DNA of 64,000 nucleotides from Flavobacterium ovatum (lineage in GTDB: Bacteria > Bacteroidota > Bacteroidia > Flavobacteriales > Flavobacteriaceae): NCBI RefSeq assembly GCF_040703125.1, contig NZ_CP160035.1:3582001-3646000 (forward strand), read 5' to 3'. This document shows positions 46,223-55,193 of this stretch, in pieces. Position numbers and translations under genes: made by a program. Positions within the stretch are counted from its first letter, which is position 1. Each line of letters opens with the position of its first letter. The notes under the pieces are model-generated. The model was given only the letters and a program-made list of their open reading frames with translations. It had not been told where the DNA came from and ran no database searches.

Positions 46223-47692
46223 TTAAGATTCTAAAAATTGATTAATAATTAATTCTGAAACTAGTTTCCCAGAAATCAATGCCGGCGGAACTCCTGGTCC
46301 AGGAACTGTTAATTGTCCGGTGAAATATAAATTTTTCACTTTGCTACTTTTTAACTTAGGTCGTAAAAAAGCTGTTTGCAATAAAGTGTTTGCCATCCCA
46401 TAAGCGTTGCCTTTATAAGAGTTATAATCTGACACAAAATCATTTTTACAAAATGATTTTTTATACACAATATTCTTCATTACTTTTTGCTGTGTAATTG
46501 TCTCAAATCGTGTCATGATTTTATCGAAATATTCTTCTCTTAATTCCTCAGTATCTGTAATTCCGGGTGCTAGTGGAATTAAGAAAAAAGCGGATTCCAT
46601 TCCTTCTGGCGCTGCCGACTTATCGGTAATGGAAGGAAAATTGGCATAAAACAAAGGATTCTTTGGCCATTTGGGCTCATCATAAATATCCTTGGCATGT
46701 GCCTCAAAATCGACATCAAAAAACAAATCATGATGGGCTACGTTCTTTATTTTTTTATTGAAACCAATATAAAATAAAAGTGACGAAGGAGCAAACACTC
46801 TTGTTTCCCAATATTTTTCAGAATAGACTCTGTGTTGTTTACCCAACAATGTTTCCGTATGGTGGTAATCAGCACCACTTAAGACCAAATCAGAATTGAT
46901 TCGACATCCATTGACTACAATTGCTCTAGCTATTCCATTTTCTACGACAATTTCTTCTATTGATGCATTAGTTTTAAAAACTACTCCAAGATCCGTCGCT
47001 AAACTTTCCATGGCTCTTACTACATCAAACATTCCTGTTTTGGGATGCCAAGTTCCTAAACCAAAGTCGGCATAATTCATAAAACTATAAAAAGATGGCG
47101 TGTCAGATGGTTTGGCTCCTAGAAATAAAACGGGAAATTCTAAAATCTGAACCAGTTTTTGGTTTTTAAACTTCTTACGAACATCTCTTTTGATTGTGCT
47201 AAAAAACTGCCCCAATTTCTTGGTTGTTTCTAGGGTCACTAACTCCAAAGGCGAAACTCCTGGTCGATACACTAAGTCTTTAATCGCAATATCATAATTA
47301 CTTTTGGCTTTGGCAATAAAATCTCGGAGGTGATTTCCACTACCCTTTTCTATTGATTCAAATGTAGTTACGATCTCGTCCAAATTATCTGCGATAGCAA
47401 TAAAATCTTCCTCCCCATAATATACGTTGTAGGCTGGAGAAAGTTTTATCAACTCATAATAATCAGTTGTTTTTTTTCCAAAATCGGCAAAAAAACGTTC
47501 AAAAACATCTGGCATCCAGTACCAACTTGGCCCCATATCAAAAGTGAATCCTTCAGCTTTGAATTGCCTGGCTCTGCCTCCTATGCTATCATTCTTCTCA
47601 AAAACCGTAACTTGAAACCCTGCTTTTGCCAAATAACAAGAAGCCGACAATGCCGAAAACCCAGAGCCTATTATGGTGATGTTTTTTTTCAT
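46223..47692 (-). CDS. crtI: Phytoene desaturase
   Basis: 489 residues. The N-terminal FAD fold is ITIIGSGFSALSASCYLAKAG followed by VFEKNDSIGGRARQF and FDMGPSWYWMPDVFE. The C-terminal family motif is NLYFTGQLTVPGPGVPPALISG. CrtI desaturates phytoene to lycopene at the membrane. It is the second gene of the operon, 35 bp after the carH-like regulator. Confidence 0.95.
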   Translation of the reverse strand: MKKNITIIGSGFSALSASCYLAKAGFQVTVFEKNDSIGGRARQFKAEGFTFDMGPSWYWMPDVFERFFADFGKKTTDYYELIKLSPAYNVYYGEEDFIAIADNLDEIVTTFESIEKGSGNHLRDFIAKAKSNYDIAIKDLVYRPGVSPLELVTLETTKKLGQFFSTIKRDVRKKFKNQKLVQILEFPVLFLGAKPSDTPSFYSFMNYADFGLGTWHPKTGMFDVVRAMESLATDLGVVFKTNASIEEIVVENGIARAIVVNGCRINSDLVLSGADYHHTETLLGKQHRVYSEKYWETRVFAPSSLLFYIGFNKKIKNVAHHDLFFDVDFEAHAKDIYDEPKWPKNPLFYANFPSITDKSAAPEGMESAFFLIPLAPGITDTEELREEYFDKIMTRFETITQQKVMKNIVYKKSFCKNDFVSDYNSYKGNAYGMANTLLQTAFLRPKLKSSKVKNLYFTGQLTVPGPGVPPALISGKLVSELIINQFLES

Positions 47693-47727
47693 TTGTTTAA
47701 CTATTATTGAATTATAAGTAAACGCAA

Positions 47728-48627
47728 TTACAATTTTTGAATTAACTCGAGCATTGAATCGAATACCGTGATTTTGTTTGACAAACTACCTCTTTTTAAG
47801 TTTTGTGTCATTCGACCCAGCAACCAAATTTCTGAGTTATCCTCCAACAATTGAGTTGTCATTTCATTTACATATCCATCCAAATCATCCATAACAGGCT
47901 GTACAGTAAAATAACAAATATAAATGATATCATTAAAATGATTTTTTAAATCTTTTAAGTTTTCAATTGGCATACTTTCACCTAAATAAATCACTTGGTA
48001 CCCTAAATTAGCTATTTCATAATTCAAATAAAGCAACCCCAAATCATGAATTTCATTTAAAGGTAAAGACAAAACAAAAATACGATCAAATTGAGACCTT
48101 TCCTTGAGTTGTGCTTGATGAATATTGAGTATTATTTTTTGTCTAATCAAATGACTAACAAAATGTTCGTGTGCTGGAGTTATGGTATCTGTCTGCCATA
48201 AATGACCTATTTCTTCCATAAATGGAATAAACACTTCTACAAAAATTTGTCTAAAGGTTTTTTCTTGGGTCAACCAATCATATGTCTTTACAAAAAGTTG
48301 ATGATCAAAATTCATCATCGCTATTTTAAAAATATTAATAGCATGATTCTTGGCGTTCTTTTCTGAAACAATAGTACGAACCATAGCGGAAATTTCATCC
48401 TCAGAATAGGTCGCTATCTTAGAAATCTTATAACCGTATTGATGTAAAAAATTAATATTCAAAAGCTTTTGCAAACTTTTTAAATCATAGATTCGTATAT
48501 TGGTATCTGTACGTAGTGGCTGAAACACATCATACCTTTTTTCCCATATCCGAATCGTATGAGCTTTGACTCCTGAAAGATTTTCAAGATCCTTAATACT
48601 AAATGTGGTATTTACTTTGTTTAACAT
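47728..48627 (-). CDS. carH: CarH/LitR-like MerR regulator with B12-binding domain
   Basis: 299 residues. The MerR helix-turn-helix at about 8-70 (SIKDLENLSGVKAHTIRIWEK, read with a break after LSG) is followed by a four-helix bundle and a B12-binding fold. The lower-ligand motif ExHxxG is E192-I-H194-D-L-G197, and the CarH motif W-x9-EH is W144 to E154-H155. The residue after W144, a histidine in Thermus CarH (upper ligand in the light, from memory), is Gln145. Known CarH proteins repress carotenoid genes in the dark with adenosylcobalamin. It is the first gene of the carotenoid operon, so it probably represses itself and the pathway. Confidence 0.9.
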   Translation of the reverse strand: MLNKVNTTFSIKDLENLSGVKAHTIRIWEKRYDVFQPLRTDTNIRIYDLKSLQKLLNINFLHQYGYKISKIATYSEDEISAMVRTIVSEKNAKNHAINIFKIAMMNFDHQLFVKTYDWLTQEKTFRQIFVEVFIPFMEEIGHLWQTDTITPAHEHFVSHLIRQKIILNIHQAQLKERSQFDRIFVLSLPLNEIHDLGLLYLNYEIANLGYQVIYLGESMPIENLKDLKNHFNDIIYICYFTVQPVMDDLDGYVNEMTTQLLEDNSEIWLLGRMTQNLKRGSLSNKITVFDSMLELIQKL

Positions 48628-48645
48628 ATCTGATTAAATATTAAA

Positions 48646-48677
48646 CAAATGTAGTTTATTAATTGACACTAAACAAA
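48646..48677 (-). promoter_or_regulatory. Promoter and putative CarH operator of the carotenoid operon
   Basis: On the minus strand TACATTTG (48646-48653) with TTTG 20 bases upstream (48674-48677) fits the Bacteroidota consensus, 18 bp before the carH start. Half-sites TAAAC (48642-48646), GTTTA (48654-48658) and TAAAC (48670-48674) surround the -7 box and give overlapping inverted repeats. That is what a MerR/CarH-type operator over a promoter would look like; binding is inferred. Confidence 0.6.
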
Positions 48678-48913
48678 AAAGTAATAACATTAGCCTAAAA
48701 TTCCGTCTAATTTTTTCAAGTTTCATTTATCAATTGAATTTCTTGTTAAGCTATTTTACGTGAAAAATAGTCCAGAAGCGTCGGGAAAAAATCTCTTACT
48801 AGAGGCTAATCCACTCTATAATAGAGGCATAGAAAAATAGCTAGACTCGCATTATTAAGCGGAGCATGCCCTAGATGAAATGATTACAAAACAGTAAGTC
48901 CTATTACGAGATA

Positions 48914-49876
48914 CTAACCTAAAACGACAGGAACAAATTCATTTAATTTATCTAAATCCAAAACCGTTTTAGAATGATCAAAATTTCGAGTGTACATGGG
49001 AACAAACTTAGCACCATAAACAATTTCACTAAAAACATAAGATGTCCGAGCGGCAACAGTGCTACTAAACATATCGTCAAACGTTTTTACATATACCAAC
49101 AATTCGCCATGAATAGTTTCAAAATCAGTTTTAGTAAATTGATGCAAAGGACTTTGATCATTAATAGGATGTACTAAAGTCCAACTCAAACTGAGAGAGT
49201 TTATTTTTTGTAATTCCAAGTCTAGTGTGTAAAATTTATTGATCATTTGACCATTTTCCTCAATACTCATCCCTAAAGTCATTTTAGCTTCAGCATCTGT
49301 AAAATTGGTGTTTTTAAAAGGTGTCATTCTAATCATCAATCCCGTTATATTTTCATACGGAGCAATCACAGCATTGTGAGAAAACTTCAAGAAAGCAGTA
49401 GGCTTGCTAAATCTCCCAAAAAATAAACCGGTAGCTATAGCAAAACTCAACAATCCTATCAAGGCCTCGGCAGCTGAGAGTGCACTGGTCATAAATCCTT
49501 TAGGACTAATATGACCGTAACCTACGGTAGTAAAAGTTTGAGCACTAAAAAAATAGGCTTTCCCAAATTTCCCCCAATCACTATCCGAATTTGATATACC
49601 ATCCAAATATTCTATACCTATTCCAAAATAAATAGCTGCAAAAACGAAGTTAATACCAACATAAAAAGCCAAAACAATGGTCATAAACTTCCACATAGGC
49701 ATATCAATCAATGTATGATACCAACTGATGCGATGCAAAATATTCATTCCTTTTTTTTCAATATTGGCTACCCCATTTTTATTGATAAAACGACCTCCAT
49801 AACTACTAGAATTAGTACCGAAACCAGTATTTTTATCGGTTTTTGCTTTTAAATTAATGTGATCTAATAGTGCCAT
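48914..49876 (-). CDS. Inward-rectifier-type (KirBac) potassium channel
   Basis: 320 residues from ATG 49876; the longer frame adds 13 poor residues. The selectivity filter is TTVGYGHISP, between two membrane helices (about 58-83 and 132-157) and a slide-helix region before them (RISWYHTLIDMPMWKFM). The C-terminal half is the cytoplasmic Ig-like Kir domain (LMIRMTPFKNTNFTDAEAKM, ELQKINSLSLSWTLVHPI). Bacterial Kir channels conduct K+ and are gated by ligands or lipids. Confidence 0.92.
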   Translation of the reverse strand: MALLDHINLKAKTDKNTGFGTNSSSYGGRFINKNGVANIEKKGMNILHRISWYHTLIDMPMWKFMTIVLAFYVGINFVFAAIYFGIGIEYLDGISNSDSDWGKFGKAYFFSAQTFTTVGYGHISPKGFMTSALSAAEALIGLLSFAIATGLFFGRFSKPTAFLKFSHNAVIAPYENITGLMIRMTPFKNTNFTDAEAKMTLGMSIEENGQMINKFYTLDLELQKINSLSLSWTLVHPINDQSPLHQFTKTDFETIHGELLVYVKTFDDMFSSTVAARTSYVFSEIVYGAKFVPMYTRNFDHSKTVLDLDKLNEFVPVVLG

Positions 49877-50301
49877 TATAAAGAAGTTTTTATAGTAAAT
49901 ATAGTTAAAATACAAGAGCTTAAAAAAAGGAGTTTATTGGTAAAAAAACCTTCCTACTAAAAATAGTAACTTAAAAATCGCCAAAAACAACATAAAATAC
50001 TAAAAATCAGAATTTTACTTAAAAATTAATTAAAAAAAACAGTCTAATCTAGTCATTTTTAACTACCTTTATACTAGTCTTTATTGTAGTGTACTTATAT
50101 TACAAATAAATCTATTTGAAATAAAATTGAGCCTGGTGGAAATTTTAGAATATCATGAAAATTATTCCAACAATCCTATTTAAAATACAATTTACCTACG
50201 CAATGTTGTTTTTAATATAGATTACAATACAAACATACCTCCTCGAATCTTTTTTGCGCGAATCTACATTCCTAAATTATTCTAATTTAATAATAGTCGT
50301 C
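49877..50301. other. Gene-free gap between divergent genes
   Basis: About 425 bp of AT-rich sequence. I see no gene, repeat or stable hairpin and no convincing TTTG...TAnnTTTG pair. Confidence 0.4.
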
Positions 50302-50955
50302 ATGAAAAAATTCGAAATGGATATCCCTTTGAAATCCGTAATACTAAAAGGAAATATGGTAATTCCCGACAAAGCAACAGGTATGGTTATTTTTTCTAAT
50401 GGGAGTGGCTCAAAAAGGTCAAACTCAAGAAATAAAATTCTTGCAGAATTAATCCAAAACAAAAATATTGGAACATTGGTGTTTAATCTTCTTACAGAGG
50501 AAGAAGATTTGGTTTACGAAAACAAATACAATATAGATCTTCTTGTTAGTAGATTAATAGAAACAACCGAATGGTTGATACAAAATAAGCACACAAAAGA
50601 TCTCCCTATTGGTTACTTTGGCGCCAGTACAGGAGCTGCAGCAGCGATGAGAGCAGCTGCATATTTTGGAAAAATAATTAAAGCCGTAGTTTCACGTGGC
50701 GGAAGACCCGATATGGTTATAAACACCTTAAGTCAGGTTATATCACCCACTTTATTAATTGTTGGAGGTATTGATGTTCCTATTATCGGCATGAATAAAA
50801 TGGCATTTGACGAACTACAATCAGTTAAAGAAATGAAAATTGTACCTAAAGCAACTCAACTTTTTAAAGAACCCGGAAAATTACAAGAAGCCGCAGAATT
50901 AGCCATTGTATGGTTTAAAAGATATTTTATAAAGAAAGAGCAGTATTCTTTTTAA
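50302..50955 (+). CDS. Dienelactone-hydrolase-like alpha/beta-hydrolase
   Basis: 217 residues from ATG 50302 (MKKFEMDIPLKS). The nucleophile elbow is GASTG with Ser109, and Asp158 sits in LLIVGGIDVPI. The usual catalytic His, expected in the ATHLFEEPG-type segment, is Gln186 here (KATQLFKEPG). So the triad looks incomplete unless another His serves. Family members of this type are sometimes fused to phosphoribosyltransferases. The substrate is unknown. Confidence 0.8.
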   Translation: MKKFEMDIPLKSVILKGNMVIPDKATGMVIFSNGSGSKRSNSRNKILAELIQNKNIGTLVFNLLTEEEDLVYENKYNIDLLVSRLIETTEWLIQNKHTKDLPIGYFGASTGAAAAMRAAAYFGKIIKAVVSRGGRPDMVINTLSQVISPTLLIVGGIDVPIIGMNKMAFDELQSVKEMKIVPKATQLFKEPGKLQEAAELAIVWFKRYFIKKEQYSF

Positions 50956-50998
50956 CGCAAATATACCTTTAGGTACATTTGGAATAAATACAATATGA

Positions 50999-51060
50999 AG
51001 AGTCCATCATAGTAAAACGACACCCTAGGTATCGTTTTAATTTGATGGACTCTATTTTTT
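50999..51060 (+). terminator. Large terminator after the hydrolase gene
   Basis: AGAGTCCATCA (50999-51009) pairs with TGATGGACTCT (51043-51053), with an inner stem AAAACGA/TCGTTTT, then a T-run. Confidence 0.85.
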
Positions 51061-51246
51061 ATCATCAGATAAGTCTAGTTCTAAAACATTTGGAGATGCC
51101 GCTTTACGCTTTCCTTTTTATACCTCTAAGGCAACTCAAATGTAGTTTTATCTAAGTTTTTTTATTGAATAGTACCTAAAAATCGATAGCTAATCAACTG
51201 AAAAACAAATGTGATTAAATCTTATTTATAAATAATCTAAATAAAG

Positions 51247-51277
51247 TTTGTGTTTTTAAAATGAGATGCTATCTTTG
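51247..51277 (+). promoter_or_regulatory. Promoter of the DUF4856-imelysin-TonB cluster
   Basis: TTTG (51247-51250), 19 bases, then TATCTTTG (51270-51277) is a near-perfect Bacteroidota promoter 37 bp before the first gene. An AT-rich sequence containing TTATTCATTCTAAATAA follows it and may be a metal-regulator site, but I cannot show a clean inverted repeat. Nothing else stands out in 51061-51314. Confidence 0.65.
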
Positions 51278-51314
51278 CAGAAAATTATTCTTATTCATTC
51301 TAAATAAATCATAA

Positions 51315-52529
51315 ATGACTCGTTCAAATTTACTTTTCACTGCAATAACAGTAGCCACTTTATCTTTAACTTCTTGTACAAATGATAATGAGGATTCAAC
51401 TTTAAATTATAATGTCCCAACGCAATACACTTTTGAAAGAAATAGTTCTACTACAGTAGATTTCTCTGGTCAATCTAGTCGATTATTAATGCTGGGGGAA
51501 ATGGGGACGTACATTAGTACTGCAGCAAAAAACAAAACATTTGCCAGCAATACTGTATTATCTAATATGTATGTTAATTCAAATAATGCTTTTTCGAGCA
51601 CTGATTTAAATACTTCTGGAAAACAGTTAAAAGACAAAACTGCTGCTTCCAAAGATTATTTTTCTACTTTCTTAGGCGGAGGAGGTACAGCAGAGAAACT
51701 TGCAGTACAAGCCTTTTTTGAAACACAATTAACCAATGCTTCTTTTGCAAGTACACTTCCACAGGTAGCTGCATCAGCAGGTGTTGCAGGCGTTTATCTT
51801 GATGGTACATCAAGCAGATTATTTGCAGCAAATGGACTAGAGCCGCAACAAGTATTTTTAAAAGGAATGATGGGTGCTTGTTTTATGGATCAAGTAGTGA
51901 ATAATTACTTAAGCACTGACAAACTAGATGAAGCTTCAAACAGAGAAAACAACACCAATAAGGTAGTGGAAACAGCTAAAAATTATACTACAATGGAGCA
52001 CACATGGGATGAAGCTTATGGCTATATTTATGGTGCTGATGGAGGGAAATACTGGGATAGCTATATCAATCAAGTGAATGCTGATGTTGATTTTAATACC
52101 ATAACTGTTGATCTTAAAAATGCTTTTATTAAAGGTAGAGCTGCAATAGTAGCCAATGATTATGAGACAAGAAATGCTCAAATCGATATTATCAAAACAA
52201 AATTAGCTTTAGTTCCTGCAGTTCGTGCTGTATTTTATCTTCAAGAAGGAAAAAGTAAACTAACTACTAATAATGCTCCAGCATTTCACGCTCTTTCAGA
52301 AGCGTATGGCTTCATCATGTGTCTTCGTTATACCAATAAACCTGGTACAAATGCGCCATATTTTACCAAAGCTGAAGTAGATACAATATTAAGTACACTT
52401 ATTTCTGGAACAAATCAGACAAATGGTTTTTGGGATGTGGATTATTTAAACACCAAATTAGACGTATTATCATTACAAATTGCAACTAAATTTGGTTTCA
52501 CAGTTGCTCAAGCAGCAACAGTAAATTAA
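51315..52529 (+). CDS. DUF4856 lipoprotein
   Basis: 404 residues with lipoprotein signal (ITVATLSLTSC). The sequence matches the DUF4856 group: YTFERNSSTTVDFSGQSSRL near the start, GLEPQQVFLKGMMGACFMDQV, EHTWDEAYGYIYG and GFIMCLRYTNKPG. These mostly helical lipoproteins accompany imelysin genes in Bacteroidota. The reaction is unknown; a role in metal handling at the cell surface is inferred from the neighbours. Confidence 0.85.
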   Translation: MTRSNLLFTAITVATLSLTSCTNDNEDSTLNYNVPTQYTFERNSSTTVDFSGQSSRLLMLGEMGTYISTAAKNKTFASNTVLSNMYVNSNNAFSSTDLNTSGKQLKDKTAASKDYFSTFLGGGGTAEKLAVQAFFETQLTNASFASTLPQVAASAGVAGVYLDGTSSRLFAANGLEPQQVFLKGMMGACFMDQVVNNYLSTDKLDEASNRENNTNKVVETAKNYTTMEHTWDEAYGYIYGADGGKYWDSYINQVNADVDFNTITVDLKNAFIKGRAAIVANDYETRNAQIDIIKTKLALVPAVRAVFYLQEGKSKLTTNNAPAFHALSEAYGFIMCLRYTNKPGTNAPYFTKAEVDTILSTLISGTNQTNGFWDVDYLNTKLDVLSLQIATKFGFTVAQAATVN

Positions 52530-52543
52530 ATCAATAAAATCAA

Positions 52544-52576
52544 AGCAAGAGCAATAATCCCCTCTTGCTTTTTTTT
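52544..52576 (+). terminator. Attenuator/terminator between DUF4856 and imelysin genes
   Basis: AGCAAGAG pairs with CTCTTGCT around 10 nt and is followed by a run of T. It may reduce read-through from the first gene into the rest of the cluster. Confidence 0.8.
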
Positions 52577-52685
52577 GTACTTTTGCACAAATTTTGAGAA
52601 GGTATTTATTAAGGTTCCAATTTTGGTTTTAAGCACCAAAAGCTAGCAATGAAATAATCATTCGATCAAAAATTAATAAAATTCT

Positions 52686-53792
52686 ATGAAAAAAATATTC
52701 TTTTTATTCAGCCTTATTACTCTGATAGCAGCTTGCTCTTCAACTGATGATGGTAGCAGTAGCAACGATGGTTATGACAGAACAGCCCTTTTGACACATT
52801 GGGCAAATAATATTATTATACCAAGTTACACCAATTATCAAACGACATTGCAAACATTAGTTACTGATGCTAATACGTTTACCACGAATCCAACAGAAGC
52901 TAATCTGTTAACTGTTCGAGCTTCATGGTTAGAAGCTTATAAAGCCTTTCAGTATGTTTCACACTATAGTTTTGGAAAATCGGAAGATATTTATTTCAAA
53001 GAAAAAACAAATACTTATCCAACAGATGCAGTTGGAATTGACACCAACATAACAGGTGGAACCTATGATTTTAGTTTAATTTCTCAACGTAACAAACAAG
53101 GGTTGCCAGCTTTAGATTATGTACTTAATGGTTTAGGAACTACGGATGCTTCAATTGTTGCTTTTTACTCAGGAAGCAGTGCCGCAAAATATAAAAAGTA
53201 TTTGACCGACTTGGTTGCTGCTTTAAAAACAAACAATAATACTGTTTTAGCCGACTGGAACGGAAGTTACAAAGCAACTTACATTGCCAACAATGGAAAT
53301 TCAGTAACGAGTGCCGTAAGTGTTACTGTAAATAAATTCTTAAAAAACTTTGAAAAAGATGTTCGTGCAGGAAAATTAGGGATACCAGCCGGCGTATTTT
53401 CTAATGTAACATATCCTGAAAAAGTAGAAGCTTTTTACAAAAAAGATGTATCCAAAACATTATACAACACTGCTATTCAAGCCTCACAAGACTTTTTTAA
53501 TGGTAAAAACTTTGGCAACAGTACTACTGGCCCTGGATTAAAAGCCTATTTGGATTTCTTGAAATCAGTACGTAGTGGACAAAATCTAAGTGATATCATC
53601 AATAATCAGTTTACCACGATTTATGCTAAAAACGACCTCTTGAATGCCGATTTCAGCACGCAAATCACTACGGATAACACAAAGATGATTACCGCTTATG
53701 ATGCCATACAACAAAATGTAGTGTATTTAAAACTGGATATGATGCAAGCGGTAAAAATCACAGTAGATTATGTAGATAATGATGGTGATTAA
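52686..53792 (+). CDS. Imelysin-family (EfeO/M75-like) lipoprotein
   Basis: 368 residues with a lipoprotein signal (ITLIAAC). The imelysin fold is marked by LLTVRASWLEAYKAFQYVSH (read with a break after the SWLEA), VGIDTNIT and RNKQGLPALDYVLNGLG. At the usual GxHxxE metal-like motif this copy has G139-L-P141-A-L-D144, so the His and Glu are Pro and Asp. Imelysins are linked to iron uptake. It sits between a DUF4856 lipoprotein and the HTTM/TonB genes. Confidence 0.9.
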   Translation: MKKIFFLFSLITLIAACSSTDDGSSSNDGYDRTALLTHWANNIIIPSYTNYQTTLQTLVTDANTFTTNPTEANLLTVRASWLEAYKAFQYVSHYSFGKSEDIYFKEKTNTYPTDAVGIDTNITGGTYDFSLISQRNKQGLPALDYVLNGLGTTDASIVAFYSGSSAAKYKKYLTDLVAALKTNNNTVLADWNGSYKATYIANNGNSVTSAVSVTVNKFLKNFEKDVRAGKLGIPAGVFSNVTYPEKVEAFYKKDVSKTLYNTAIQASQDFFNGKNFGNSTTGPGLKAYLDFLKSVRSGQNLSDIINNQFTTIYAKNDLLNADFSTQITTDNTKMITAYDAIQQNVVYLKLDMMQAVKITVDYVDNDGD

Positions 53793-53834
53793 TATTTTCA
53801 TCTAATCCTAAAATTTACAACATACAACAATTTC

Positions 53835-55193
53835 ATGTTTCAAAATTATTTCAAACAATATACATCAGCCGCAACGCTAGCTTTCTTTAGGCTAGCGTTT
53901 GGTTTAATGATGCTATTGAGTTTGATTCGGTTTGCTAGTTATGGCTGGATTGATAAGTTCTATATTGCTCCACAATTTCACTTTACCTATTATGGTTTTG
54001 AATGGGTGAAACCTATCGGGATTTACACTTATCTTATTTTTATAGTTTGCGGTATTGCTGCCCTATTTGTTGCAATAGGCTACCAATATAAATGGGCGGT
54101 TTTTAGTTTTTTCTTGAGTTTTACCTATATCGAACTCATGGATAAAACTACTTATCTCAACCATTACTACTTTATTACCATCGTTAGTTTGGTACTGTGT
54201 TTTTTGCCAGCCAATTGCTACTTTTCTATTGATGCCTATAAAAATGAGAAAATCCGTTTTCAAACGATTCCTCGTTGGAATACTGATATTTTAAAAGTAC
54301 TCTTAGCCATCGTTTATATTTATGCTGGTTTGGCTAAACTCAATTCGGATTGGTTATTAGAAGCCATGCCGCTGAAAATTTGGTTGCCTGACAACACCAA
54401 AATCCCTGGTTTAAGTTACTTAATGAATCAAACATGGGTACATTACGCCTTTAGTTGGATTGGTGCCATTTACGATCTTGGAATTGTTTTTATGATGTTG
54501 AATAAAAGAACCCGAGGATTTGGATTTTTCTTAATCGTAGTCTTTCATTTATTGACTCGTATTTTATTTCCTATTGGAGTTTTTCCGTATGTGATGATTA
54601 TTAGTTCTTTGATTTTCTTTGAAGCTTCGTTACACAAAAAAATATTAAATTTTGTCGCCAAACTCTTTTCGACCAGCCTCTTTTTATTCGAAAACGGGAA
54701 AGAAAAAGTGCAAAGCTTTGATCCTTCTCAACAAATAAAATTGTCGTTTTTAGGGCTTTTTATGGCATTTCAATTGCTGTTTCCTTTTCGTTATTTGTGC
54801 TATCCTGATGAGCTTTTTTGGACTGAAGAAGGATTTCGTTTTTCGTGGCGGGTGATGTTAATGGAAAAAGCGGGTTATACTGAATTTACTGTTTCTGACA
54901 TAAAAAACAATAAAAGCATACAGGTAAACAATACGCTCTTCTTAACTGCGTTTCAAGAAAAGCAAATGTCATTTCAACCCGATTTCATATTAGAATATGC
55001 TCATTTTTTAAAAAAACATTATCAAAAACAAGGTTTTGAAAACCCAGAAGTACACGTAGCCAGTTATGTAGCACTCAACGGACGATTAAGCCAAAAATAT
55101 ATAGACCCAACAATCAATTTAGCCAAAGAAAATGAAAGCTTTAAACACAAAACTTGGATTCTCCCTTTTAATGACACCATCAAAGGTTTATAA
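53835..55193 (+). CDS. HTTM domain membrane protein
   Basis: 452 residues with about eight membrane helices and a soluble C-terminus. It belongs to the HTTM group related to vitamin K-dependent gamma-carboxylase: SAATLAFFRLAFGLMMLLSL at the start, DKTTYLNHYYFITIVSLVLCF and YIYAGLAKLNSDWLLEAMPL in the middle, and GVFPYVMIISSLIFF. Bacterial HTTM proteins have no settled function; those near TonB receptors and imelysins may act in metal uptake. The TonB gene begins inside its 3' end. Confidence 0.9.
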   Translation: MFQNYFKQYTSAATLAFFRLAFGLMMLLSLIRFASYGWIDKFYIAPQFHFTYYGFEWVKPIGIYTYLIFIVCGIAALFVAIGYQYKWAVFSFFLSFTYIELMDKTTYLNHYYFITIVSLVLCFLPANCYFSIDAYKNEKIRFQTIPRWNTDILKVLLAIVYIYAGLAKLNSDWLLEAMPLKIWLPDNTKIPGLSYLMNQTWVHYAFSWIGAIYDLGIVFMMLNKRTRGFGFFLIVVFHLLTRILFPIGVFPYVMIISSLIFFEASLHKKILNFVAKLFSTSLFLFENGKEKVQSFDPSQQIKLSFLGLFMAFQLLFPFRYLCYPDELFWTEEGFRFSWRVMLMEKAGYTEFTVSDIKNNKSIQVNNTLFLTAFQEKQMSFQPDFILEYAHFLKKHYQKQGFENPEVHVASYVALNGRLSQKYIDPTINLAKENESFKHKTWILPFNDTIKGL

